A stretch of DNA of 45,580 nt from an uncultured Eubacteriales bacterium (GTDB taxonomy: Bacteria > Bacillota > Clostridia > Oscillospirales > CAG-272): the NCBI GenBank assembly GCA_934467415.1, contig CAKSLQ010000015.1, positions 1 to 45,580 of the forward strand, read 5' to 3'. Under the pieces are notes generated by a model. It saw nothing but the letters and a program-made list of their open reading frames with translations. It was not told where the DNA came from and did not search any database. Of this stretch, positions 27,372 to 35,743 are shown in pieces; the first letter of the stretch is position 1, and every line of letters starts with the position of its first letter. Made by a program: the position numbers and the translations under genes.

Positions 27372-27395
27372 ATTAACGGCATCCCTGCCGTTAAT
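27372..27395. other. Hairpin between the two regulator genes
   Basis: ATTAACGGCA pairs with TGCCGTTAAT around a 4-nt loop at the 3' end of the ribbon-helix-helix gene. No T run follows on the minus strand, so it is not a classic terminator. It may lower read-through into, or stabilise, the downstream message. Confidence 0.5.
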
Positions 27396-27582
27396 CCTTG
27401 CCTGCCAAATCAAGCCCGGTGTATTGTTCGAGCGCCGCTGTAATCAGCGCGGATATGCTCAGCCCATGCTGCTCGGCATAAGCCTTGAGACTCTCGCGCT
27501 TTTCCAGCGGGATGAACGCCTGAACGGAATAATACCGTTCGCGCCTGAACTGCGATTTGTAGGCATTCCGCTTTTCTGACAT
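27391..27582 (-). CDS. Ribbon-helix-helix (CopG/Arc-like) protein
   Basis: A 63-residue protein. A basic N-terminus (MSEKRNAYKSQFRRERY) leads into a short beta strand, YSVQAFIPL, then KRESLKAYAEQHGLSISALITAALEQY. This is the strand-helix-helix pattern of MetJ/Arc repressors. The ATG at 27582 follows GGAGG; a longer frame runs back through the promoter and was rejected. It is driven by a TTGACT/TATAAT promoter (27613-27642), with a palindrome ATCTGCATGCAGAT further upstream. With the XRE gene it forms a small two-regulator unit isolated by repeats. No toxin partner is recognisable. Confidence 0.85.
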   Translation of the reverse strand: MSEKRNAYKSQFRRERYYSVQAFIPLEKRESLKAYAEQHGLSISALITAALEQYTGLDLAGKD

Positions 27583-27612
27583 GCGTTCCGCCTCCGTATG
27601 TTCGTCAACAGC

Positions 27613-27642
27613 ATTATACCACGGAACGCCGAGAAAAGTCAA
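27613..27642 (-). promoter_or_regulatory. Promoter of the ribbon-helix-helix gene
   Basis: On the minus strand TTGACT (27642-27637), an 18-nt spacer and a perfect TATAAT (27618-27613). Confidence 0.85.
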
Positions 27643-27673
27643 TATATGCGTCTGATGTAAGCAAGTATAGCAT

Positions 27674-27687
27674 ATCTGCATGCAGAT
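27674..27687. promoter_or_regulatory. Palindromic operator candidate 2
   Basis: ATCTGCATGCAGAT is a perfect 14-nt palindrome 32 nt upstream of the -35 box of the ribbon-helix-helix gene. Its partner is at 27351-27362. Binding is inferred only from symmetry and position. Confidence 0.5.
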
Positions 27688-27707
27688 GTCAAGTGCGGAT
27701 GCGTTTT

Positions 27708-27868
27708 AGGCTCCCCTGTGCAAGGGGAGCTGTACGAGACGCATAGCGTCTCGCGGAGTTTTCCCGATGGGAAAACATCCTCCGCCGACAGGTGACTGGG
27801 GGAGTTTTACTCTCTGCAAGACTCCTTCCGTCGGCTTCGCCGCCACCTCCCTCACCGAGGGAGGTAAA
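27708..27868. repeat. Composite palindromic repeat with nested module
   Basis: The left arm is GGCTCCCCTGTGCAAGGGGAGC, then GAGACGCATAGCGTCTCGCGG and AGTTTTCCCGATGGGAAAAC (27735-27776), CCGACAGGTGACTGGGGGAG. The right arm is GACTCCTTCCGTCGGC and CCTCCCTCACCGAGGGAGG. The nested part is nearly identical over ~70 nt to 6958-7029 in element A. Confidence 0.8.
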
Positions 27869-28150
27869 AAGAGTAGCCGGTGCATAGAGAGGGCGATTCG
27901 TGAATCGCCCCTACAGGTTTGTGCAGATTTTTCGCAAATCCGGTAGGGGTCGGCGCCACGACGACCCGTTTCTTCGTGCGTAACACCTCATCCACCGCTG
28001 GGCGTGATGTTTCCCGCAAGGGAAACTCATTGGAAACGTTTTGCGTTTCCGTCCCCGCCTTCCCCGCCGGGGAAGGCTTGGATATATTGCGCAAGGTGCG
28101 GGCGACCGATGGTCGCCTCTACGGGTTTGCGCGGGATTTTTCACGCCCCT
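27869..28150. repeat. Palindromic-core modules and half-element
   Basis: GGGCGATTCGTGAATCGCCC with CTACAGG (27889-27915), CCGGTAGGGGTCGGCGCC (27940), a half-element with the module GTGATGTTTCCCGC...GGAAACGTTTTGCGTTTCC (28003-28050) and CTTCCCCGCCGGGGAAGG, then a further core CGGGCGACCGATGGTCGCC (28097). No ORF with a ribosome site was seen. Confidence 0.7.
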
Positions 28151-28161
28151 GCCGCGCATCC

Positions 28162-28205
28162 AAAGCAAAAAAACACGAACCTTGCGGTTCGTGTTTTTTG
28201 CTTTT
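28162..28205 (-). terminator. Terminator of the SLH-GH43 gene
   Basis: AAAAAACACGAACC, loop TTGC, GGTTCGTGTTTTTT, with further pairing AAAGC/GCTTT outside. It lies directly beyond the stop at 28208 on the minus strand and has T tracts on both strands. Confidence 0.9.
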
Positions 28206-28207
28206 TT

Positions 28208-31200
28208 TTACTTGATCCGGTACTCGGCGGCGGCGATGCGCGTGAAGATGACGCACGCCTCCGAGCGGCGGATGCCGTCGTTCGGGCGATACTTGCCCGT
28301 CCCGGCGTCGCCGCCGACAATGCCTGCGGCAAAGAGCTTCTTCACCGCGGCGGCGCACGCCATACCGTCCGTCACATCGGCGAGCGAACCCGTGCGCACG
28401 GCGGCGTATTCGCCGTCCGGCAGAATGCTCGCAAAGACGACCGCCATCTCGCCGCGCGTGATGGCGCGGTTGTAGTCGTCAAACTGCCCGTCTTTGATGA
28501 TGCCGTTTGCGATGCAGTAGGCGACGTAAGGCTCGTACCAGGTCTTCGCGCCGGCGGTGTCCACCGTCTTTGCGTAGTAGACCGTGTGGATATTGGCGGC
28601 GGCGGTCAGCGCCTGCGCGACCGTGAAGCCGCCGTCGGGCGAGAACTTATCCGCGGCCGTGCCGTTTGCGAGCGCGTATTCGTAGGCCGTACCCACATAG
28701 GCATAGAACCACGAGCCCTGCGGCACATCCGTAAAATTTCCCGCATAGGTGCGCGTGCGGCGGAAGCCTGAGACCGCCTCCCCCGTCCCGGTCGTGTCAA
28801 AGCCGGAGATGCGGGACGCGAGGGGCAGCGGATTCAGCGCCATCGTGTAGGTCGTCGAGGTGGGCGGGACGGCCGTCATCGTCGGCGTGCCGTCCGCCGC
28901 GAAGTCGATCTTCTGCATATACATGCGGCGCATGGTGTAGGCCGAATAGTGATATTCCTTGGCGTGGAACACACCGTAGTAGTCCTTGCCGTCCGGCGAG
29001 GTGGTGACGATCATCGCGCCGGGCGAGTACACGCCGGACGCATAGTCCGTGAACTGGAGCGGCGTCTCATATTTCTTCCAGAGCGATGCATCGGTGAGCG
29101 GGTCATTCGCCCCGCCCGTGAAGCGGAGCATACCGGTGCAGTACTCGTCGGTGCGGGTGTGTCCCGCTGCGAAGAGCAGATACAGCGTGCCGTCCGGGGC
29201 GTAGAACGGGAACGGCCCCTCCATGATGCCCTTCTCGTAGTCGTACATCGGCGAGGAGATCACAACCTGCCCGTCCGCCATCCTGGTCGGCGATTCGAGC
29301 TTGACCACGCGCATACGCTGGATGTGCGTGCCGTTCGACCCGTCCGCCGCGCGCCAGAAGCCGCTGAAGAACATGTAGGTATTGCCGTCATGCTCGATGA
29401 CGCGGGGCGACAGATAGGTGAATGCCTCCTTATCGAGGTTCTCCATGCAGCCGAAGAAGCGGTAGCCGCCGATGGGATCATCGGTCTCGGCGACCCAGAC
29501 ATAGGGGTAACGCTTGAGCATATTGACGCCCGGATCCTGGTCGTTCGGGAACTGGCAGGAGGCGTAAACATACCACTTGCCGTCGAGCTTGTAGAGCTGG
29601 GGCGCCCAGATGGCCTGCATATCCTTCGCCTGACCCGAGAGCGCCTGGCTCCAGATGAGCACGGGCGTGACCTTGCCGATGTCAAAGAGGTTGGCCGCCT
29701 TCGCCATGTAGATTGCGGGCTTGCCCGCGTATTCCTTGGCGTAGGTGTAGTAATACCAGCCGTCGGCGTAGACGACCGAGGGGTCGGCGTAGCCCGCGAT
29801 CGGGTTTTGGTAGGTCGCGTCGCCGCTGACGGCGGCAGAGAGGTTCATATTTTCGGGGACGGTGAGGGCAGAGGTGTGCGTGCCGCCCATCCCGGACGTG
29901 CCGGACACCGTGCCGACGCGGCGGATGTCCGAAGTGGTGACAACGAGGCTGTATGCGCCGTTCTGCACGGCGGTCCTGTCCGCGCCCGCGCGGATGTCGC
30001 CCTCAAAGGTCGCACCCGCCGCATTGACCGTGACATTGCCGCTGACCGTTGCGCCCGCCGCCGTGCCGATGACCGGGCAGGCAACAATCCCGCCGCGGGC
30101 ATTGAAGACGGCGCTGCCGTCAAGGCTGTTCACCCCGGCGACATAGACGCCGCCCGTGATGCTGCCGCCGTAAAGGTTCAGCGTGAGCTTGCCGGCCGCG
30201 CGGCGCGCAGACGCGCCCGAGGCCGCGGAATACTGGCCGGGCGTGACAACGCCCCATGTGCCGCTGTAAATATCAAGCGTGACGTCGGCGCGCAGCACCT
30301 CGGCCAGCGCCACCGAGCCGCCGACCAGCGCCGGATAGGTCTCGATGCGTGCATCGGGCAGGAGCGTGCAGACGACGTCCGTGCCGATCGTGAGATGCTT
30401 GCCCGCCGCCGCGATGTAGGCGTCGTTGGCCGCCGTCTCGATATCGAGCGCGGTGAAGGTCGTCTCCGTGCCGAGCGTGACCGAGCCGGAAAGCACCAGC
30501 TTTGCCCCGTCGGTGAGACGATAGTCAACGCCGCCGTAAAGCGAGGTGACGGTGAGCTTGCCGGACGCCGCCGCCAGGGTCTTTGCGCCCGAGACGGTGA
30601 GGCTGCCCGAGACGACGACCGTGCCGCCCGCAGGGAGCGCAGCGGCCGCCGCGACGAGGTCGCCCATCGGCGAAGTCGGGAGCGTGCCGTCGCCCGTGCC
30701 GCCGTCCTTCACATAGAGGACGCCCGACGCGGCCTTGACGGGGGTATAGCCCTTGTCCGCGCTGCCGCCGCGCACCGAAACAAAGCCCTCTCCGGCGCTG
30801 CCCGCGCTCTTTCCCGCGAGCGTGCCGACATGCCCGCCGAGGAGCAGCACATAGGTGCGCGCGCCCGCGGCGGTCTTGCCGCCCGATGCGGCGGCAAGAT
30901 TGCCGGAGCGGATCACGATGCCGTGCGAGGCCGCGCCCATGCCGCCGTCCAGCGTCAGGCTGCCGCCCGAGACGCCGTCCCCGACGGTGAAGGGATGCCC
31001 GGCCGCGTCGATTTTACCCGCGCCGCCGAGGCGGAGATCTGAAATTTCGGTTTCGCCGCCCAGCGTCAGCGTGCCGCTTACCGTCAGCGTGCCGCCGAAA
31101 TCGCGGCCGCCCGCATTGCCGACGATGCGCAGCGCCTTGTCGGTGGCGGCGAGGGTCTCGCTGCCGACCGTGAGGCTGCCCGAGACGACAACCGTGCCGC

Positions 31201-33319
31201 CCGCGGGCATGGCCGCGACCGCCGCCGTCAGCGTTTTCTTCGCCGTGGCCGCCGTTTTGCCGTCGGCCGCGTCATTGCCGCCGTCCGCGACGAAAAGCAC
31301 CGGATCAAAGCCGACGGCGGACATGGAAATGCCGTCCGCGAGGTCGAACGCGGAGACGCCGCGCACGTTCTCGCCGTTGGCGCCCTTGAAGCCGCCGGCG
31401 AAATTGCCGCCCGTCACCTTCAGGGTGAAGTCGCCGTCCACATAGCCCGCCACGCGGTCGTGTACGGCGGCGATCTCGGTCCCCGTGCGGAAGCTGCCGC
31501 CCGAGATCTCGATCGTCACATTGCCGCGCACATAGGCGTTGCCGCTCGACGTCGCGTTTGTACCGGGGCGGCCGATACCGCAGACCGAGCTGTTGATGCT
31601 GCCGCCCGTGATGCGGATGGTCGCATCGCCGTCCAGCGCGTCAAAGCCGCCGACCGCGATGATGCCGTTCTTGTTCGGCTCGGTGGTGACCGAGGTGAAC
31701 GTGCCGCCGTTAATTTCAATCGTGACATCGCCGATCGTGCCGACCGGCTGGTATTCGCCGGTGCGGATCGAGCCGCCGCGCACATACCACCAGGTGCCGC
31801 TGTTGATCTCGATCTTATAGCCGAAGAAGCTTGCCGTCTTCGCCGTCGTACCCGCGATGGCGCAGTCCGTGCCGCCCCAGATCGCGATCGGGTTGACGTC
31901 ATAGGTGCAGACAACGCCGTCGCCGACCGTGAAGTTATGCCCGCGGCAGAAGATGTCCACGCCGCTCTTTGAACTGATGCGCAGCTGCTCAAAGCGCACG
32001 GGCGAGCCGAGGAAGACGTCCGCCGCGAGGACGAGCGCGCCGCCGTAGACCTCGCCGCCGTAGCTGCCGGTAAAGGTAATCTCGCCGTCGCGCTCCGGGA
32101 AGGTCGCCGAAGCGGCGGTGACGGTGACGCGGCCGCAGAGGACGATGGTGCCGCCCGCCGCATCCAGCCGCTTGAAGGCGCGGCCGAGCGTCTGCACGGC
32201 ATTGTCCGCGCTCGTGCCGTCTGCCGTATCGTCGCCGAAGTCGCTGAGGAACACGACCGACGTATCCGTGAGCACGGGCTTGTCGCCGCTGCCGCCGGTG
32301 ACCTTGTCAAAGGATTCCGCGTTGACGCAGGCGGCAAGCCATGCGTCGGTGACCTTCGACTTATCCGCGCGCGTAAGGTCGAGCGTGGTCTTGCCGTAGT
32401 TGGCGGCGACCTGCCCGTAGGCGGGGCCGCCCGTCAGCCCGTGCCAGACGCCGGAGGTTGACCAGCCGGTCTCGTTTACCCCTTTGAAATAGGCCGCCGG
32501 GTCAAAATTCTCGGTGAGCGTGACCGTTGCATCCACCGTGTAGGTCATTTTTTCACTGCCGCAGGCGGTGATGAAATTGGTGACCGCACCGCCGTCCAGC
32601 GTGATGTACACCCGCGCGGTGCTCTGCGCCTTGCCGCCCCAGCGGAACGCGCCGAAGATCTTGCCCACCGTGGCGTCGCCGCCGATCGTGATGTAGGCCG
32701 CGCCGGTATAGCTCGGGTTGAAGGAGGCCTTGCCGGTGTTGCGGCCGAGACCCGTGACCTCGGCAAAGTTGCCGCCGAGGAGCGTGATATGCGCATCGCG
32801 GCTGTAGTCGTCGTCCGGTACGGAGACCGTGGCGTTGGTATGCTCCATGCCGCCGACGACGTGCACCTCGATGTTTGACATTTCGACGCCGCGGCCGAAC
32901 GTGAGCGCGAAGAAGCGCCCCGCCACGACCAGCGTCTTTTTGTTTGCGTTGTAAAACGTGATGTTCTCAAACGTGGTGTCCCCGGTGCAGAAATAGCGGC
33001 CGCCGTCCGGGAAGATGAGGCGCGCGCCGCCCTCGGCCGTCAGGGTGAGCGTGCCGCTCGTGGCGGGCGCGGTGAACGCGCCGACCGAGGCGTCATACCC
33101 GGCCGACTTTGTAACCGAGGTGTCCCCGACGAGGACGACGCGGCCGCCGCCGCTGACGGCGCGGATCGCATCCGCGAGGTCGCCGAACGGCGATGCCGCG
33201 GAAGAGCCGTCGCCCGTGCCGCCGTCCTTGACATAGACGGTGTCGGCCGCCGACGCCGCAAGTGTGCCGAGTGCCATGGCAAGGCAGAGGGCGAGCATCC
33301 ATTTGCAGAATTTTTTCAT
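28208..33319 (-). CDS. Giant SLH-anchored surface protein with beta-helix modules and a GH43 domain
   Basis: A 1703-residue secreted protein. The signal peptide (1 to ~25) ends LAASAAD. Four related modules follow, starting near residues 27, 355, 671 and 865, each opening with a YVKDGGTGDGTSAASPxGDL-like run and AGGTVVVSG. They are rich in Gly/Thr/Val beta strands, as in right-handed beta-helix (pectate-lyase-like) domains. A GH43 propeller starts near 1165 (YQNPIAGYADPSVVY with the base Asp; IMEGPFPFYAPDG with the acid Glu near 1366). Three S-layer homology repeats lie from ~1526 to 1703 (NFTDVPQGSWFYAYV, first copy) and should tie it to the cell wall. The ATG at 33319 follows AAGGAG. It begins 10 nt after lipoprotein gene 3, so they share an operon. 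Confidence 0.9.
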   Translation of the reverse strand: MKKFCKWMLALCLAMALGTLAASAADTVYVKDGGTGDGSSAASPFGDLADAIRAVSGGGRVVLVGDTSVTKSAGYDASVGAFTAPATSGTLTLTAEGGARLIFPDGGRYFCTGDTTFENITFYNANKKTLVVAGRFFALTFGRGVEMSNIEVHVVGGMEHTNATVSVPDDDYSRDAHITLLGGNFAEVTGLGRNTGKASFNPSYTGAAYITIGGDATVGKIFGAFRWGGKAQSTARVYITLDGGAVTNFITACGSEKMTYTVDATVTLTENFDPAAYFKGVNETGWSTSGVWHGLTGGPAYGQVAANYGKTTLDLTRADKSKVTDAWLAACVNAESFDKVTGGSGDKPVLTDTSVVFLSDFGDDTADGTSADNAVQTLGRAFKRLDAAGGTIVLCGRVTVTAASATFPERDGEITFTGSYGGEVYGGALVLAADVFLGSPVRFEQLRISSKSGVDIFCRGHNFTVGDGVVCTYDVNPIAIWGGTDCAIAGTTAKTASFFGYKIEINSGTWWYVRGGSIRTGEYQPVGTIGDVTIEINGGTFTSVTTEPNKNGIIAVGGFDALDGDATIRITGGSINSSVCGIGRPGTNATSSGNAYVRGNVTIEISGGSFRTGTEIAAVHDRVAGYVDGDFTLKVTGGNFAGGFKGANGENVRGVSAFDLADGISMSAVGFDPVLFVADGGNDAADGKTAATAKKTLTAAVAAMPAGGTVVVSGSLTVGSETLAATDKALRIVGNAGGRDFGGTLTVSGTLTLGGETEISDLRLGGAGKIDAAGHPFTVGDGVSGGSLTLDGGMGAASHGIVIRSGNLAAASGGKTAAGARTYVLLLGGHVGTLAGKSAGSAGEGFVSVRGGSADKGYTPVKAASGVLYVKDGGTGDGTLPTSPMGDLVAAAAALPAGGTVVVSGSLTVSGAKTLAAASGKLTVTSLYGGVDYRLTDGAKLVLSGSVTLGTETTFTALDIETAANDAYIAAAGKHLTIGTDVVCTLLPDARIETYPALVGGSVALAEVLRADVTLDIYSGTWGVVTPGQYSAASGASARRAAGKLTLNLYGGSITGGVYVAGVNSLDGSAVFNARGGIVACPVIGTAAGATVSGNVTVNAAGATFEGDIRAGADRTAVQNGAYSLVVTTSDIRRVGTVSGTSGMGGTHTSALTVPENMNLSAAVSGDATYQNPIAGYADPSVVYADGWYYYTYAKEYAGKPAIYMAKAANLFDIGKVTPVLIWSQALSGQAKDMQAIWAPQLYKLDGKWYVYASCQFPNDQDPGVNMLKRYPYVWVAETDDPIGGYRFFGCMENLDKEAFTYLSPRVIEHDGNTYMFFSGFWRAADGSNGTHIQRMRVVKLESPTRMADGQVVISSPMYDYEKGIMEGPFPFYAPDGTLYLLFAAGHTRTDEYCTGMLRFTGGANDPLTDASLWKKYETPLQFTDYASGVYSPGAMIVTTSPDGKDYYGVFHAKEYHYSAYTMRRMYMQKIDFAADGTPTMTAVPPTSTTYTMALNPLPLASRISGFDTTGTGEAVSGFRRTRTYAGNFTDVPQGSWFYAYVGTAYEYALANGTAADKFSPDGGFTVAQALTAAANIHTVYYAKTVDTAGAKTWYEPYVAYCIANGIIKDGQFDDYNRAITRGEMAVVFASILPDGEYAAVRTGSLADVTDGMACAAAVKKLFAAGIVGGDAGTGKYRPNDGIRRSEACVIFTRIAAAEYRIK

Positions 33320-33329
33320 CCGATTCTCC

Positions 33330-34802
33330 TTACTTCTTCCAGGTCTGTGCCGCAAGGCTGAACGCCGTGTCGGTCTGTGCGAGCGCGGTCTTTGCCGCGT
33401 CCTCATAGCCCGCAAAGGTGGACGCGAAGTCCTTCGAGCCCTCGCGGAACATGTAGATCAGCTGCTTGTTGATGTTGGCGGGCTGAATATACAGCCCGAG
33501 GTCATAGGCGCGGGTCGCCGCCATGCGCTCCAGCGTGGAAAGGCTGTCCTCGTCGCGGAAATACTGGCCCGTGAGCGTCTTGTCGTAGTACGCGCCGGTG
33601 AGCAGCTGCTTGCCGTGGTAGGCCAGCGCGTTCAGCACCGCGCCCGAGCGCTCTGCGTCCGCCGCCGTGAGCGGCACGGTGAAGAGCGTCATGTGCCAGG
33701 GAGATGCAACCGTTTGGTACTCCGCCTGCGCCTCGTTGTACTTCGGATAGGGCAGGATACCGTAGTCGGTCTCCATATCACGGTAGGCATCGAGCGATTG
33801 CAGTCGGCCCGCAAGGAAGAGCGCACGGTTGCCCGAGAACATGTCCATCGCTTCCTTCGAAGTGTAGCGCTGGTAGTTGATCGCGTCGCCGCCGAAGCAG
33901 AAGTCGGTGTACTTCGTGAGCACATCGACGATGCGCTCGCTGCCGGTGAGCGTGAGATTCAGCGTGCCGTCATCCGCGACGGTCACCACGCGCTCGCCGC
34001 TGCCCTCAAAGACGGCGTAGATCGAGTCGTCCCAGGTGATGAGGCCGAATTTGTCCGACATATCGTACACGCCGTCGCTGTTCAGATCCTCGGTGGCCTG
34101 CTTTGCGTAGGACGCGAGCGCGTCGAGCGTCCACTTCCCGTCCTCGACGAGGGTGTAGAAGTTGTCCTCGATGTTGAGGTCGGCCTTGACCTGCTTGTTG
34201 AACGCGATGACGTTCTGCATCATGTCGTCCCAGAAATCAATGTCGCCCGTGGTGGCAAACAGCAGGCCGCGGATGGTGAGGTCGCGCGAGGCGCGCGCAT
34301 CCCAGAAATCACGGTCGAGCGTCAGATTCTTGATGCTGCCAAGCTCATAGAGTGCGCCTGCCATGGCAAGCGGTACGGCATCGTAGGCGGCGATGACCGC
34401 CGCGTCGTAGTCGGTGTCGCCCGCCGTGGCGGCGACCATCAGCTTGTTCTTGGCCGAGCCGTTTGTCCCGTAATCCTCGATATAGTTGAAGGTCACGCCG
34501 TACAGCTCCTCCACCGTCTTCATGCGGCGATATACGGCCTCGTCGAGCGATGAGCGCTCGGCCATGTCGCTGCCCTCAAAAGACTTGAACGCGACATTGG
34601 TATTGCAGTTGCCCGAGAGGAGCATGGTGAACTCGCCGGAATAGTCGGCGTCCACCGGGGTAAATTCGGGCGCTTCGGTCGTGGCTTCGGTGGTGACCGT
34701 TGTGTCCGCACTCGTCACGGGCGCGGGCTTCTCCCCGCAGGCGGCGAGGCCGCCGGCCAGCAGGGCCGCGGCAAGGATAAGTGAAATCGTTCGCTTGAAC
34801 AT
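33330..34802 (-). CDS. Extracellular solute-binding lipoprotein 3
   Basis: A 490-residue lipoprotein with lipobox LAAC (Cys 22), Thr-rich linker and bilobal binding fold. It has a textbook EF-hand-like calcium loop DLNSDGVYDMSD after WTLDALASYAKQATE. METDYGILPYPKYNE, TGQYFRDEDSLSTLE and RAYDLGLYIQPANINKQLIY match binders 1 and 2, so all three are paralogues. The ATG follows AAAGAGGTA. It lies 34 nt after the AraC gene and 10 nt before the SLH-GH43 gene. The likely role is capture of glycan pieces released at the surface; no permease is encoded nearby. Confidence 0.9.
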   Translation of the reverse strand: MFKRTISLILAAALLAGGLAACGEKPAPVTSADTTVTTEATTEAPEFTPVDADYSGEFTMLLSGNCNTNVAFKSFEGSDMAERSSLDEAVYRRMKTVEELYGVTFNYIEDYGTNGSAKNKLMVAATAGDTDYDAAVIAAYDAVPLAMAGALYELGSIKNLTLDRDFWDARASRDLTIRGLLFATTGDIDFWDDMMQNVIAFNKQVKADLNIEDNFYTLVEDGKWTLDALASYAKQATEDLNSDGVYDMSDKFGLITWDDSIYAVFEGSGERVVTVADDGTLNLTLTGSERIVDVLTKYTDFCFGGDAINYQRYTSKEAMDMFSGNRALFLAGRLQSLDAYRDMETDYGILPYPKYNEAQAEYQTVASPWHMTLFTVPLTAADAERSGAVLNALAYHGKQLLTGAYYDKTLTGQYFRDEDSLSTLERMAATRAYDLGLYIQPANINKQLIYMFREGSKDFASTFAGYEDAAKTALAQTDTAFSLAAQTWKK

Positions 34803-34836
34803 GACAGATACCTCTTTTTTTCAGAATTTTTCAGAA

Positions 34837-35649
34837 TTATTCCTGCGGGAATATCCCGTTTTTTTCGTTTTGCATCAGCAGGGCGCGGTATTTGCTCGGC
34901 GGCACGCCGAAGTGCGCCTTGAACCGCCTGGAAAAATTCATGCAGTCGCCGTAGCCTGCGTGCGCGGCGGCCGCCGCGACGCTCTCCCCGTCCACCGAGA
35001 GCAGGTGCGCGGCGTGCTCCATGCGCACGCGGGCCAGATACTGCTTCGGCGAGGTGCCGGTCTCGCGGCGGAACACCGTGCTGAAATAGCTGCGCTCCAG
35101 ATTCAGCGCCCGCGCGATCTCCGAGACGCGGATCGGCTTTGCATAATTCTCCTCGATATAGCGCTTGGCGGCGGTGATATAGGGATTCTGCCGCGCGCCG
35201 TGCGCCGCCTGCATACGGATGAGCGCCGCAAAGAGCTCCCACAGTTTCGCCGTGACCGCCTCGCGCGCGCCGGGCTCCTCCCTGGCGGCGTCCAGGCAAT
35301 CGGCAAACAGACTGCCGAGCGACGGCGCGGTGAGCACATCGGCGTCCAGCAGCGCGGGCAGCTCCGTGTCGCAGTGAAAATTGAGCCAGATGTAGTGCCA
35401 CGGCTCGGTTTTATCGGCGACGTAGACATGCGGTCGGTGCGGCCGCACCACGAAAATCTGTGACGGCAGCACATCGTAGGTCACGCCGCCGGCGAAAAAG
35501 CGGCCCTTGCCCGACACGACGAAATGCAGCATCCAGTACGGGCGCGTGGCGCCGACCGAAAAGCCGGGCTCGCACTGCTCCGTCCCGCAGCAGACCGGGC
35601 TCAGCCCCGGCAGACGCAGGTCGTCAAAACGATACTCTTCGTAAAGCAT
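34837..35649 (-). CDS. AraC family transcriptional regulator
   Basis: A 270-residue regulator. The N-terminal cupin-like sensing domain is at ~15-110 (HFVVSGKGRFFAGG, VVRPHRPHVY). The C-terminal double helix-turn-helix is at ~170-262: VSEIARALNLERSYFSTVFR, then AHAGYGDCMNFSRRFKAHFG and PPSKYR. Such proteins usually sense a sugar and activate adjacent sugar genes. Its position between beta-galactosidase and the binder/SLH-GH43 pair suggests control of this cluster. The ATG at 35649 was chosen because AAAGGAG is 7 nt upstream; the ATG seven codons earlier has no ribosome site. Confidence 0.93.
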   Translation of the reverse strand: MLYEEYRFDDLRLPGLSPVCCGTEQCEPGFSVGATRPYWMLHFVVSGKGRFFAGGVTYDVLPSQIFVVRPHRPHVYVADKTEPWHYIWLNFHCDTELPALLDADVLTAPSLGSLFADCLDAAREEPGAREAVTAKLWELFAALIRMQAAHGARQNPYITAAKRYIEENYAKPIRVSEIARALNLERSYFSTVFRRETGTSPKQYLARVRMEHAAHLLSVDGESVAAAAAHAGYGDCMNFSRRFKAHFGVPPSKYRALLMQNEKNGIFPQE

Positions 35650-35743
35650 GGCGTTCTCCTTTATTCTCATTGCAGCGGCAAAGCGCGCATACCGCTTGCG
35701 GCTGCATTCTGCACGAACGGCGGCGAGATCCCGGCCGTTTGCC

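Noticed and set aside
27391..27582. Toxin-antitoxin module with the RHH protein as antitoxin
   Set aside because: The partner gene downstream is an XRE-type DNA-binding protein, and no RelE, MazF, Doc or HipA-like sequence is adjacent.
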